This document shows, piece after piece, positions 24,632 to 36,229 of a stretch of DNA of 64,000 nucleotides. Made by a program: the position numbers and the translations under genes. Source of the DNA: Heterohyrax brucei. Lineage: Eukaryota; Chordata; Mammalia; Hyracoidea; Procaviidae. The number at the start of each line of letters is the position of its first letter. The first letter of the stretch is position 1. The notes below the pieces were generated by a model. The model was not told the DNA's origin. It worked only from the letters and a program-made list of their open reading frames with translations, and made no database searches. Where the stretch lies: NCBI GenBank assembly GCA_028571685.1, contig CM053141.1:52636333-52700332 (forward strand), read 5' to 3'.

Positions 24632-24802
24632 ATGAAAAAAACCCAAACTCACTGCTTTTGAGTCAATTCCAAGTCATAGTGACTCGAGAAGACAGAGTAA
24701 AACTGCCCCTGAGACTTTTCAAGGAGCCCCTGGTGAGTTCAAACTGCCAACCTTTTGGTTAGCAGCTACAGCACTTAATCATTGTGCCGTCAGTGTTTCC
24801 AG
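24632..24802 (-). mobile_element. AfroSINE-type SINE, short form
   Basis: Full antisense copy. Flanks actgaggcaa (24622-24631) and actaaggcaa (24803-24812) are a 10-bp target duplication with one mismatch. Confidence 0.9.
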
Positions 24803-25039
24803 ACTAAGGCAAGATTATCCTGAGATCAGAATGTTAGTTTTGTCAGGAAAGAAAATATTGACATTTCTTTTTTTTATATGTTAAATTCCTTTTTCCAATC
24901 ATTAAGTATCAAGGAAGTAGTTTCCATGGATGTGTTTGACTGAATGAAGAGAATAAAAGAGAGAAAAGGAGGAAACAAACTGCATCAGAGACCTCTTTAA
25001 AAAATAAAAAGCCTTCTAATTATTATTTCCCTGCATGCA

Positions 25040-28000
25040 TTAAGTTTGTCATAGTGTAGTGGCTTATGTGTTAATGTGATGCTAGAAGCGATGCCACCTG
25101 TATTTTGGATACTAGTAGGGTTACTTACGGTGGACAGGTTTTAGCTGAGCTTCCAGACAAAGACTAAGGAAGGATATGGCAGTCTGTGTCTGAAAAATAT
25201 TGCCTAGTGAAAGCCTTATGAATAGCAATGGAATATTGTCTGATGTTGTGCCACAGGATGAGTCCCTTAGGTAGAAGACAATCAAAATATCGCCAGTGAA
25301 GAACTGCCTCCTATAGTAAAGTCAACCTCAATGTCATGAAGGGAGTCAAGTTTTTATAACCTTCATTTGTTGATGGGCATGACTCAAAATGAGAAGAAAC
25401 AGCTATAAATATCCATTTATAATAGGAACATGAAGTTTACAGAGTAGGAATCTAGGAGAATTAGAAGTCATCAAAAATGAAATAGAACACACAAACACTG
25501 ACTTCCTAGGCACTAGGGAGCTAAAATGGATGTCACTGACCATTCTGAATCAAGAAATCATGGGCTACTATGCTGGGAATGACAAACTTAGGAGAAACGA
25601 CATCACATTTTCTTCAAAAAGAACATGTCAAGATGCATCCTGAAGTAAAATGCTGTCAGTAATAGAATAATGTCCATAAGCTTACAAAGAAGACCAGTTT
25701 ATATAACTAATATTCAAATTTATGCACCAACAATGAAGGCCAATGAGATGGAGCAACTGCAGTATGAAATTCATCAGACATTCAAGCAAGAGGCATTCAT
25801 AATTACTGGTGACTACAATGTAAAACTTGGAAAGAAAAAGAGGATTGGCAGTTGGAAAACATGGCCTTGGTGGTAGAATCAATTCCAGAGACAGCAAGAT
25901 AGAATTTTGCAGGACCAACAACTTCATTGCAAATACCTTTTATCAAAAACATAAACAGTAGCTCCACATATTGATCTTGCCCAAATGGATTACACAAGAA
26001 TTAAACAGACTACATCTGTGGGATAAAGACAAAGGAAAAGCTCAACAGCAGCAGTCAGAACAAGGCAGCGGGCAGACTGTGGAACAGACCATCAATTGCT
26101 CATATGCAAGCTGAAGGTGAAGACACTTGGAACAAGGTCATGAGAGCCAAAGTATCACCGTGAGTTTATCATGCCTCAATTTAGAGATCATCTCAACAAT
26201 TAGATTTGATGCATTTAACACTAATGACTAAAAACTAAGGAGTTGTAGAGTGACATCAAGGACATCACACATGCAATAAGCAAGAGGTTGTTAAAAAGAT
26301 GAAGGAAAAGTTAAAATAGATGTCAAATGACACTTTGAAAATTACTCTTGAATAGAGTATTTAAAGCAAAAGGAAGAAATGATGAAGTAAAAAAGTTGAA
26401 TAGAAGATTCTAAAGGGCAATTTGAGAAGACACAGTAAAATATTATAATGAGTTGGGCAAAGACCTAGAGTTAGAAAATCAAAAGAGAACACCCTCAACG
26501 TTTCTCATGCTGAAAGAATTAAAGAAAAAATTTAATCCTCATTTACAATATGTAAGGATTCTATGGAGAAAATATTAAACAATGCAGGAAACATCAAAAT
26601 TAGATGGAAGGAGTACACAGAGTCACTACACCAAAAAGAACTGGTGTCTATTCAAACATTTCAGGAGGTAGTGTATGATCAAGAAGGTACTGAAGGTACT
26701 GAAGGAAAAGTCACAAGCTGCTCTGAAGGCATTGATGAAAAATGAGGTTCTGGGAATTAATGGAATACCAACTGAGATGTTTTAATAAATGGACGCAGTG
26801 CTGGAAGTACTTGCTTGTCTATGCCAAGACAGCTACCTGGTCAACTGACTGGAAAAGTTTCGTATTTGTACCCATTCCAAAGAAAGATAATCCAATAGAA
26901 CGTAGAAATTACTAAACAAAATCATTACTATCACACACAAGTAAAATTTTCATGAGGATCATTCAGTGATTGTTGCAGCAATGCATTGACAGAGAACTGA
27001 AATTCAAGAAATTCAAGCTGGATTCAGAAGAGTATTCGAAGCAAGTCAGATGGATCCCACCTGAAAGCAGAGTATACCAGAAATATGTTTACCTGTGTTT
27101 ATTGACTGCTCAAAGGCATTCATCTATGTGGGACACGGCAAATTATGGGTAACACTGCTAAGAGTGGAAATTCCAGAACACTTAATTGTGGTCATGTGGA
27201 ACCTGTGCATTGACCATGAGGAGTTGTTTGAATACAACGAGGGGATCCTATGTGGGTTGAAGTCAAGAAAGGTAAGTGTCAGGGTGGTATCTTCTCACCA
27301 TATTTTTTCAATCTGAATGCTGAACAAATAACCTGACAAGCTGAACTATAAGAAGAAGAATATGGCCTCAGAATTGGAGGAATACTTAACAACCTGCATT
27401 ATGCAGCTGACATAATGGACTTGAAGCACTTTCTAAGGAAGATTAGAGACCACCACTTTTAGCATGGACTACACCTCAACACAAAGTAAACAAAAATTCT
27501 CATAACTGGACCGAGAAACAATATTGTGATATATAGAGAAAAGATAGATGTTGTCAGGGTTATCATTTTACTTAGATCCACAAGCAACTCCCACATGAGG
27601 AACAGTCAAAAAATTAAATGGCTTATTGCACTTGGCTTGGCTATTGCACTGGGCAAATCTGTTACAAAATATCTCTTTAAAGGGTTCAAAAGCAGAGATA
27701 CCACTGTAAGGAATAAGGTCTGCCTGACCCAATCCATGGTCTTTTCAACTGTCTGATACACAAAGGAAAGCTGGACAGTCAGTGAGGAAGACCAAGGAAG
27801 AATTTGATACCTTTGAATTACGGTGTTTTCTGAGAATACTGAATATACCACAGATTGCCTAAAGATCAAGAAAATCTTCTTGAAATAAGTACTGACAGAA
27901 TGTTCCTTAGAAGTAAGAATGATGGGACTTTGTCTAGCATACTTCAGACGTGTTATCAGAAGGAACCAGTTCCTGGGGAAGGGTATCACGCATAGTAGAG

Positions 28001-28173
28001 AGTCAGCAAAAAAGAGGAAGACCCTCAACGAGACAGACCCACCTAGTGGCTACATCTGTGGGCTCAAGCATAACAAAGATGATGGTGAAGATGGAGCAGG
28101 AAGAGGCAGTGCTTTATTCTGTTGTGGATAGGACTGCGATGAATCACAACTGTCTTGATGGCACCTAACAGCA
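25040..28173 (+). mobile_element. near full-length RTE (BovB-like) LINE, inactive
   Basis: The element has a recognisable 5' UTR (25040-25430), an APE-type endonuclease region (about 25430-26100, including 'attactggtgactacaatg', which reads I-T-G-D-Y-N), a linker, a reverse transcriptase (about 26700-27500), a C-terminal region and a 3' tail ending 'cttgatggcacctaacagca'. The RT active-site motif is at 27400-27411 and reads Y-A-A-D, so one catalytic aspartate is lost, and stops and frameshifts are dense. RTE elements copy themselves by target-primed reverse transcription and probably mobilised the SINEs here. A SINE follows directly. Confidence 0.85.
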
Positions 28174-28175
28174 AC

Positions 28176-28330
28176 TGGAAACCCTGATGGCTTAATGGTT
28201 AAGAGCCACAGCTGCGAAGGGAAAGTCTGAATCCATCAAGAGCTCCTTGGAAACTCCATGGGGAAGTTCTACTCTGTCCTATAGGGTCACTATGAGTTGT
28301 AATCAACTCAATGGCTATGGGCAATGAGGT
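28176..28330 (+). mobile_element. AfroSINE-type SINE abutting the RTE 3' end
   Basis: Complete short-form copy beginning 2-3 bp after the RTE tail, in the same orientation. Its tail ('tcactatgagttgtaatcaa') parallels the RTE tail at 28130-28165. Confidence 0.87.
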
Positions 28331-28399
28331 GACAAGAACTAGTATTTACAAAACTGTAACGAAATGCATTGCCAGTGTCAAAAGAATTATACTACAGCA

Positions 28400-28615
28400 C
28401 TAGATAAATCTCTTAACAATTCCTCTCAGGCCATATTAAATCAACCACTCCCTATGTGTATTTCTTCCTGCTCTTAAATGTCCTTTTCTTCTCTCTTATT
28501 CATTCCATCTAACCTGTCATCATTCTAACCCTAATCAGGAATGGTCTGACCACCCTAGTCACTATGCTCTTTCTAGTTTCTCCCACAATATCATCAAACA
28601 CATATACTTTTGAAA
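28400..28615 (+). repeat. possible L2 fragment
   Basis: 'ttcctctcaggccatattaa' and 'tctgaccaccctagtcacta' loosely follow the L2 3' region. Low similarity. Confidence 0.3.
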
Positions 28616-28639
28616 ACATGAGTCTGAGCTCACAATCAA

Positions 28640-28775
28640 ATTATTTTATAGTTATTATGCAGGTGTGAACACAGACATTTGTAGTGTTCAAGTGAATGCC
28701 AAGTATCACAGAGCTCTGAGAACTAGAGCCCTGGTATTTTGATTCTCCATTAAGAATTCTTTCAACTCGCCTGAC
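28640..28775 (-). repeat. MIR fragment
   Basis: 'ttttatagttattatgcagg', 'caagtatcacagagctctga' and 'gaactagagccctggtattt' are in antisense MIR order. Confidence 0.45.
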
Positions 28776-29900
28776 TGTCTTGCTGGCTATTGAAGATATA
28801 TTATTGATCTAATAGAATAACTTGCCTCAAAAATACAATGTCACTTGGGACTGTATTTTTGGAAAGAAAGACTTTCACTTCAAAATTTTATTTACAAAGT
28901 GTTCTTCCCCACTACGTTCACTGTTGCAGAATACCTTTCCATGACACATGAATTCTCAATCTTCAAACTATATTCCCCTACTTCATTGTCTATATATTTG
29001 ACTTCTTCTCAAATACGTATAACAAAAATGTCTTTATTCTCTTTTGTTGTCACCTAACATTTTCATAAACTAATACATGTTGCTTAAATATAATATAGGA
29101 AGGAATATACATTTATACACATAGGTGAAAGTTAAGTCTATTTATGTTTTCCTTATACAATTAGTATTTATAACTTTGGAGGAGAAGAAAAAAGGAGTAT
29201 CACATGCATTCATTTTCTGCGTTTCAAACAAATCCACAAACTCTGCACTGAAATAAATCATGATTTAAAATAAATTGGAGTACTTTTGCTAAAGCAGGAA
29301 AGTTAATACAAAATTATAATAAGAAAGAAATCAAATGAATAAAGATTTTATTTTTAAAGTTTGCAAGATTTAAAAGACATTTTGTGTAATTTATCAAATA
29401 AAAATTATTGAACTCATTCCAAGTATGAGTTAGAATAAAATAACCTGATTACAATTGAATTATGCAATTACAACTTTCCACTGTTATTTGCAGGTTACTG
29501 CTGCTTTTAATATGTATTCAACGTATTGAAATGAAGAATGTTAAAGCAAGCACAAATTTGTAAGATTCCACTATTGTATGCATCATAAGGGCTAATTTAA
29601 AAATATATTTTTATTTTCTTATTTTTCTGTTAAATCTGTGTTAAAGTACCACTAAAATGTTCAAAATTATTTCTTAAATAGACTGGTTGGTATACATTAT
29701 GATGAATGATGTGTGATTAGACTCTGAGTTTTAGTATGTAATTATTTCTAACTAATATAAAAATATGTTTATGGCTGGAACATAGTATAATAATTCACTA
29801 TACTTTTATTAACATCATTAATAAAATACTCAAAACATGGTCTTGAAAAACTTAGATAGGTATGATTTAAAAAACTACCAAACAGCAAGAGAGAAAAACC
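28776..29900. other. AT-rich unassigned sequence
   Basis: No repeat family or reading frame recognised. Very AT-rich with many TAAATA/ATTTA tracts. Confidence 0.4.
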
Positions 29901-31115
29901 TGCCATTGATGTGGACCGCTTTTTTCATTTAAAGTTGCTGAATTAAATTCAGCAAGCATTGCAAATTGTTTTGCTTCTTCCTTTTAGCATAGTTGTTAAA
30001 AGTGAAATAAACAGGCAGCCTTATCTTAGGTGAGACTGTTTGGGCTTAGGGGAAAACAAAACAAAACAAAAAAAACAACAAAGCTCCCTATGAGCTAGGT
30101 TCATTTCATATTTGTGTAATACCCTGGAAGAAATTAGGTTTCAATAAAGTCCATTTTTGTCACTGCATGTAGCAATGAATATCACACCCAGCGGGGCACA
30201 GTGGCACCTGGCTGTCCAGACCCCAGTGTAGCACAAACCATCTGGGGGTAATTACAACAAGGTATTCTTTAAGGACCAGATGGGACCAAGGAACAGAAGC
30301 CTCTACCCCTCCCAGTCATTTACAACATAATTCCTTTCAATGATATACTTAATCCTCCCACCAGCTATGCTTTTCAGCTTGCTGTTGTCACTGTTCCTTT
30401 ATGTTAATTCTGTGGCAAGACTGAGGAAGGGGGGGGCAGGCAGAGGACAGTGCGAGGAAACAAGGGAGAGGGGGAGAGAAAGAGCCACCGGTGCCTCTGG
30501 GGACCAAAAGAAATTATTCATCCCTAAATTGTTTCCACCACAGCAAGTACAGTAACAAATTTCTTTTTCTAAGAGGGCTGAAATTATCTTAAAGAAGGTC
30601 AATGCAACAGCCCTGTGTGGCACCAGCTGAGGTTTATTCAGCCACCTGTTAGCTGGAAAGCTCTCTGCACACACTTACGATGCATTTAACCAGTTTAAAG
30701 AGTCTTTATTGACAGGCCAGTCACCTCCATTCAGCTGGCCGGAGCCATAGGCCTGCTTTGTGGTCATATGTGGCACACAAGCCTTAATTCAATTATGCTG
30801 TAAGCCCATCCAATCTGCATCACTGCCCTTTCCCTTTGTGCCATTTGTCTTGTGCACTGTAAAGAATTTTATTTTGAAGAGGGAAAGGCACCCTACAACC
30901 CAGTTGTCTTTATTTCTCGTTTAAGGCTGGTGCCGCAGGTGCGTAATCACCTTTCAACTCCTCAAATGTATTCATTTTTAAGTGACATTTTAGAGGGAGG
31001 CATTCTTTTATTCTTTGGTGACCAATCCTTTTCTGCTGTTACTGGTTTTTATTTTTTTTTAATTAGGTATATGTTCAAACTCTCCATCAAACCAATAAAG
31101 AGTCTCCAAACTTGA
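29901..31115. other. repeat-free block, candidate conserved non-coding DNA
   Basis: No SINE, LINE or LTR is visible for over 1.2 kb, in contrast to the flanks. Features include a perfect 10+1+10 bp palindrome at 29935-29955, TAAT-type homeodomain cores (for example 'ccttaattcaattatgctg' at 30782-30800) and balanced base composition at 30600-30900. Such blocks often turn out to be enhancers, but conservation cannot be judged from one sequence. Small open frames on both strands overlap and look non-coding. Confidence 0.35.
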
Positions 31116-31597
31116 GTGCTAAAGATTCGAAAGAAGAAAAACAAAAGGAAAAAGCCCAAACGGTAGGTAAAATAACAATGATCAGTATTGTTCTACCTGT
31201 TTCTTATTTAAAAAGAAAAAACATGCACTGCTTAGAATGATCAAATTTTATTTTTTACTGTAATTTTTTTTAAAGCGTCTGACACCCATGCTAAATATTA
31301 ATGTCAGTTTCTACGAGTGAGGATTGGCCAGGCTATAGTGTTTGAAAAGTTGAAGTTCCAGGTGAGATAATTTAATACATTCCGTCTGTCCAGATCTGCC
31401 AAATTTCCATGTCATTTGAGAAGTACTTACCTCCGTCAGATGCTTGACAGGTGCACAGAAATATACGGATTTCTCATTGTCTGTGACTCTGATCTTTATT
31501 TTTATGATCATATTTTTCTTAAATGGAAAGTTTGCCTCTTTTTTGTATGTGATGCATAACATAAACTGCATAAATCTTACCTCCTGGGTCCTGCAGC
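31116..31597. other. unassigned sequence
   Basis: Nothing recognised. Overlapping frames at 31311-31571 (minus) and 31444-31650 (plus) are mirror readings with no family resemblance. Confidence 0.35.
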
Positions 31598-31720
31598 CAC
31601 ACTGTGTATGTTGTCTATCATTGATTCCAATTCATAGCAAGCCCATGTGACAGAGGAGCACTGCCACGTAGTGTATCTTAGGCTGCAGATCGCCAAGTTT
31701 CTACCCAAGTGGAAAGATAC
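31598..31720 (-). mobile_element. AfroSINE-related fragment, long form, head missing
   Basis: Antisense tail and body ('cattgattccaattcatagc', 'gacagaggagcactgccacg') and the extra middle segment ('ggctgcagatcgccaagttt') are present. The tRNA-like head is absent. Confidence 0.7.
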
Positions 31721-32167
31721 ATATCATTCCAAATCAATGTTTCTCTAAATCATTGACTAGAACATCATGGGACTTGAGGAGACTTCAGGGAAAGGAACAA
31801 AGAAACTAATTCATATTTCCACTGAATTCAAGGAAAGGGAACTAGCACTAAGTTATTTATTAGTCAATAAATGAGTATCAATTTCTGTTGCATTAATTTC
31901 AATGTGTTATTTTGTATGAACATTCCCATTTTAAGTTACTTACCACTGTTATTCAATAAAGCCAGCCAAGTTGTGGTAAACTGACATGTACTTTTACAAA
32001 AGTGCTGTTTTTCTCTTTTAAATGATATATATGAAGAATGAAAAGTTGGTTTAAAGAAAGAGAGGTTTGCAAATAATCTTAAATGAACAAAATTTCAAAA
32101 ATGACTTGTATATATACATATGCATGTATGTGTTGATATATGTAAGTATAAAACCAAAGAAAAGAAA

Positions 32168-32364
32168 TCTGTTGTCCCTGAGTAGATGTCAACTCATAGT
32201 GACCCTATAGGACAGAGCAGAATGCCTCATAGCACTTCCAAGGCTGTAAATCTTCCCAGAAGCAGACTGCCACATCTTTCTCCCACAGTGTGGCTGGTGG
32301 GTTCAAACAACCAACTTTTCGGTTAGCAACCAACTGCTTAACTACTGCCCCACCAGAGCTTCTT
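32168..32364 (-). mobile_element. AfroSINE-type SINE, long form
   Basis: The antisense copy includes the extra middle segment ('ctgtaaatcttcccagaagc', 'ccacatctttctcccacagt') and a clear head ('cttttcggttagcaaccaac'). Confidence 0.87.
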
Positions 32365-32427
32365 GATATATGTGTATAAATTTGATACATGTTTCTGTCA
32401 ACAATTTTATGTACATTTTCTTTGTAT

Positions 32428-32625
32428 TTGCTTTCTTGCCAGCTTCAACTAATAGTGACCCCATGTACAATAGACCAAAATGTTATCCAGTATTGTACAA
32501 CCTTCACAAATCATTGGTGTACTCTAGTCCACCACTGTAGCCAGTGTGTGTTCTGAATACTTTCCAACCTAGGGAACCTATCTGCTGGCACTGTTGTGAT
32601 CCACAGGATTTTCATCAACTAATTT
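32428..32625 (-). mobile_element. RTE-tail-derived repeat
   Basis: 'ccagcttcaactaatagtga', 'ccccatgtacaatagacc' and 'gtccaccactgtagccagtg' parallel the antisense RTE 3' region. It then continues into 'acctagggaacctatctgct', a segment I cannot name. Possibly a distinct non-autonomous family. Confidence 0.5.
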
Positions 32626-32635
32626 TGGAAAAACA

Positions 32636-33553
32636 AATGAATACTGAATGGTTCAAAGTGAGGAAAGGTATGCATCAGGGTTGTATCCATTCACCAGATC
32701 TTTACAATCTGTATGCAGAACAAATAATCCAAGAAACTGGACTATATGAAGAAGAACAAGGCATCAGGATTGGACGATGACTCATTAACAACCTGCGTTA
32801 CACAGACGACACCTCCTTACTTGATTTGAAACACTTACTGATGACAATCAAAGGCCACAGCCTTCAGTACGGGTTGAACCTCAACATCAAGGAAACAAAA
32901 GTCCTCCCAACTGGACCAGTAAGCAACGCTGTCATAAATGGAGAAAGGCTTAGGCTTGTCAAGGATTTTGTTTTACTTGGGTCCACAAATAGGGCCAGTG
33001 GAAGCAGAAGTCAAGAAATGAAGACATGTTCATTGGGAAAATCTGCTGCAAAGGACCTCTTTAAAGTATTGAAAAGTGAAGATGCCACCTTGAAGAATAA
33101 GGTGTGCCTGACCCAAGCCATTGTATTTTCAGTCACATTGTATGTTTGAGAAAGCTGGATGAGGAAAAGGGAAGACAGAAGAAAAATTGATGTCTTTGAA
33201 TTGTGCTGTTGGAGAAGAATAGTGACTTTACCACGGACTACCAAAACAACAAAGAAATCTGTTCTGGAAGAAGTACAACCAGAATGATATTTGAAAAAAA
33301 AGATGGTAAGACTGTGTCTTACATACTTCGGACATATTGTCAGGAGGGATCAGTCCCTGGAGAAGGACATCATGCTTGGTAGAGTGGATGGTCAGTGAAA
33401 AAGAAGAAGATCCTTGATTGATACAGTGACTGCAACAATGGGCTTAAGTATAAAAACAATTGTGGACATGGTGCAAGACCGGACAGTGTTTTGTTCTGTT
33501 GTGCAGGGGATTGCTGTTAGTCAGAACCAGTTTGATAGCACTTAACAATGACA
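32636..33553 (+). mobile_element. 5'-truncated RTE LINE (RT end and 3' UTR)
   Basis: It begins in the palm of the reverse transcriptase ('ggttcaaagtgaggaaagg', 'catcagggttgtatcc'). The catalytic motif at 32799-32810 reads Y-T-D-D, with both aspartates retained. It continues through the region encoding 'SAAKDLFKVLK' (33043-33075) to the 3' tail ('ttgatagcacttaacaatga'). Two open segments, 32544-32780 and 32826-33149, are broken pieces of this ORF2. Confidence 0.87.
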
Positions 33554-33556
33554 ATA

Positions 33557-33715
33557 TTATTGGCAGTGATCCCTAGGCCTTTCTTCCTAGTCTACTTAAC
33601 CTGGAAACTCCATAAAAATCTATCTACCATGGATGACCCCTCTGGCATTGAAGGACCAGTGGCATAGCTTCTAGCACCATAACAACATGCAAGCCACCAC
33701 GCACAAGAAACTGAG
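33557..33715 (-). mobile_element. RTE 5' UTR segment in inverted orientation
   Basis: On the minus strand this matches the RTE 5' UTR at 25050-25160: the 'ggtggcatagcttctagcac' plus-strand sequence here is the complement of the region around 25081-25100. It abuts the sense RTE 3' end at 33553. A 5' UTR alone is not the usual product of 5' truncation. Confidence 0.65.
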
Positions 33716-33734
33716 AGATGAATGTTTTTCTGTA

Positions 33735-33850
33735 GGATCCCATTTTATAAATTAGAAAAACTGAGCATTAATAGAGATGCTAAATGACTTTCCCAAAATT
33801 TCTTTGAATTTCTAGTTGAGTGCTCTTTGTATTACATTATGTTTTCTTAT
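33735..33850 (-). repeat. MIR fragment
   Basis: 'cccattttataaattagaaa', 'gctaaatgactttcccaaaa' and 'tgagtgctctttgtattaca' follow the antisense MIR core. Confidence 0.55.
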
Positions 33851-33879
33851 GACTACTTTATAAACTTGATCTGCACAAT

Positions 33880-33935
33880 TTCATGTGTCTCTGTGTGTAT
33901 ATATGTATATATACACACACATACATATATATCTT
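33880..33935. repeat. (TG/TA)n microsatellite
   Basis: 'gtgtgtatatatgtatatat' followed by 'acacacacatacatatatat', adjacent to a SINE tail. Confidence 0.8.
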
Positions 33936-33937
33936 GT

Positions 33938-34089
33938 CAAAAACCTGTTGCCATCAATTCCAACCCATGGCAACCCTATAGGGCAGAGTAGAACTGCCCT
34001 ATGGGGTGTCCAAGGAGCAACTGGTGGATTTGAATTGCTGGTCTTTAGATTATCAGTCATAGCTCTTAACCACTACACAACCAGGACAC
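33938..34089 (-). mobile_element. AfroSINE-type SINE, short form
   Basis: Complete antisense copy. The head end is diverged ('tcttaaccactacacaacca'). Confidence 0.87.
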
Positions 34090-34333
34090 CTATACAACTC
34101 ATACACACACATACTGGATGACACTAACAGTAGTAACAGCAATATAAATTTGAACATCTTAACAGTATGTTGTGAAATAGGACTAACAACTGAACTTACA
34201 ACAGTCTTTTAAATCACATTGAAACAATGAGAAAAAAGTCTTGGTCTTGTTACTTTAATGAAACACCATTCAGATACAGAAATATGTCTTTAGCTGTTTT
34301 CAAACCCTTTTATAGAGTTTTATAGAAGTAAAG

Positions 34334-34722
34334 AGGCTTGATGTCTCAGGGATTGAGTGCTTGGCTGCTAAGCAAAAAGTCAGTGATTTGATCCACCAGC
34401 TACTCTGTGAGAGAAAGATATGGCAGTCTGTGTCTATAAAGATTAAAACGTAACAAACAAAAAAACCCAAACCTACTGTTGTTGAGTTGATGTGATTCAT
34501 ATTGACCCTATAGGACAAGGTAGAACTGTTCCACAGGGTTTCCAAGGAATATCTGGTGGATTCAAACTGCCAATCTTTTGGGGAGCAGATATAGCACTTA
34601 ACCACTACACCACTAAGGATTCCCTATAAAGATTACATCCTTGTAAATCCTATGGGGCAATTCCACTCTGTCACATAGGGTCATTGTGAAATGGAATCGA
34701 CACTAGGACAATGGGTTTTCAT
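34334..34722 (+). mobile_element. AfroSINE-type SINE, long form, split by another SINE
   Basis: Head and middle segment occupy 34334-34445 ('gagagaaagatatggcagtc'). Body and tail resume at 34624-34722 ('gattacatccttgtaaatcc', 'gaaatggaatcgacactagg'). The gap is an inserted antisense SINE. The middle segment makes it the long form. Confidence 0.87.
34446..34623 (-). mobile_element. AfroSINE-type SINE nested in a long-form SINE
   Basis: Full antisense short-form copy flanked by identical 12-bp duplications of host SINE sequence (ctataaagatta at 34434-34445 and 34624-34635). This shows short-form activity after the long-form copy had inserted. Confidence 0.93.
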
Positions 34723-34930
34723 TATCATTAGTAGAATTTTGAAGAAAATGAAATGAAAATTAGTTATCTTGCATCACGATAATTCTATGTGAATGAAAAG
34801 CTCTATTGTGTTTTGTGTCTGTAATATATAAATTGTAACTTTAATACCTTACAACATGTTTTCCCCTTTTCAGAATATGTAATTGAGAGCTTCACATAAC
34901 TAATGCCATAATGATACTCTAAATAATCTG

Positions 34931-35479
34931 TGTTTTTTACTGTACCAGCTACCCTGGCCTCTGCACTGGCCTCTTTCCAAAGGATGCAGAGCCCCCTCAG
35001 CTCCTGTGACCTTGGTCTCCCTCCTCTTCCCTGCTCTCTTGAGAAATGGCCTTCAGCCTGTAAATCAGCAGCTAGGAAGGCTGCCTGGCATTTTGTGTAT
35101 TCACAACTCTTTCTTGCTCCTTACCTCAGAGTAAACTCGGAAGGCTAGTTTCACTAGCTGAGGGATTTGTTCCATAAGTTTTGTCTTTGCCTGCTATAAA
35201 CAAACTGAATAGAGTTCAGTAGAATATTTCTTGTGACTATTTTGTGATATATACAGTTATCTGTGGGCTACATGCTTAAAAAATGAAGTATTTCTTGTTG
35301 AAATAATATATAAACTCTGATGTAAAAATTGTTTTTTGAGGCTCCATGGAGAACAGCCTTGCATTGCTGTTGAGTCTCTAGTGGTATCATACCTCCTAAT
35401 AAGCCTCCTTCCTCTTTCTAACTTGGAGTATGTTTTATTGGTTTGACTGCTCCAGGGCATGAACCCAAATCAGGCAACA
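34931..35479 (+). repeat. 5' LTR of the endogenous retrovirus
   Basis: The inferred boundaries are TG at 34931 and CA at 35478-35479, about 549 bp, ending 5 bp before the primer-binding site. A TATAAA lies at 35195-35200 and an AATAAG polyadenylation-like signal at 35398-35403. The left edge is the less certain one because no 3' LTR exists for comparison. Confidence 0.6.
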
Positions 35480-35484
35480 AATTT

Positions 35485-35502
35485 TGGTGCCCAACGTGGG
35501 GC
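35485..35502 (+). promoter_or_regulatory. retroviral primer-binding site, lysine-tRNA type
   Basis: The 18 bases tggtgcccaacgtggggc match the 3' end complement of the tRNA-Lys(1,2) type with a single difference (t for c at the fourth base). It sits just after the LTR, where minus-strand DNA synthesis would have been primed. From remembered tRNA complement. Confidence 0.75.
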
Positions 35503-36229
35503 TGGCTGGTGGGCTCAAAATTTTTTATGCCCTAGTTCCTTCACACTGAAGACTGAGCTCTTGGGATGGATCCAAGAAGGAAGAAGATGCACCACTCCTT
35601 GAGTTGTGGAGGTTTCTCAACCTGTGGTGGCCAAGATTGGGGAGGACTCCATAGCAGCAATCTCCAGAGAGAGGTAGAATGTTTCTGGTGGCCACAGTAG
35701 GGAATTGGGCATCGGGTGGAAAGTCCTCTGTAAAATTTGTAGAGGACAGCAGTTCTCGTAGACTTCCTCCAAGAATGGGGTGACTAGGTCACGTGAAGCT
35801 GGATGAGAGACCAGTGAGGCTCCCCAATTGCAAAAGTGTACCCAGGAAGGTAAGATTCTGGCTGAGAGTCCACTGGAAACTTGACTTATTTAAGTAGGGA
35901 TCCCCTGAGTAAGAGACGTCTTTAAATTTTGTGCTATCAAGTGTGACTTGTAAATGACTCTAGAGATCTTGGTACATTATTAAGTTTGGTCTGTTACTAA
36001 CAAATGAGCTCTGAATTAGGTGTGTGAGTGTGTGAGTATATGTGGCATTGGGGCTGTCTGGGAGATTGAAACTGTCAAGATTATCTCCATTGCCTCAGTC
36101 CTGATCTGATCTCTGTATGTGTGTGTTTCTGTGTATATGTGGTGCTGAAGAGAAAAAGCTGAGGTTAAACTGCTGTGTGTATGTGACATGCGTTATGACT
36201 TTATGGCATAGAAAAAGGATAAAGCCTTT
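35503..36229 (+). other. retroviral leader region
   Basis: Lies between the primer-binding site and recognisable gag. No open frame. Contains GT-rich simple stretches (36020-36045, 36115-36140). Packaging or splice signals cannot be assigned with confidence. Confidence 0.5.
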
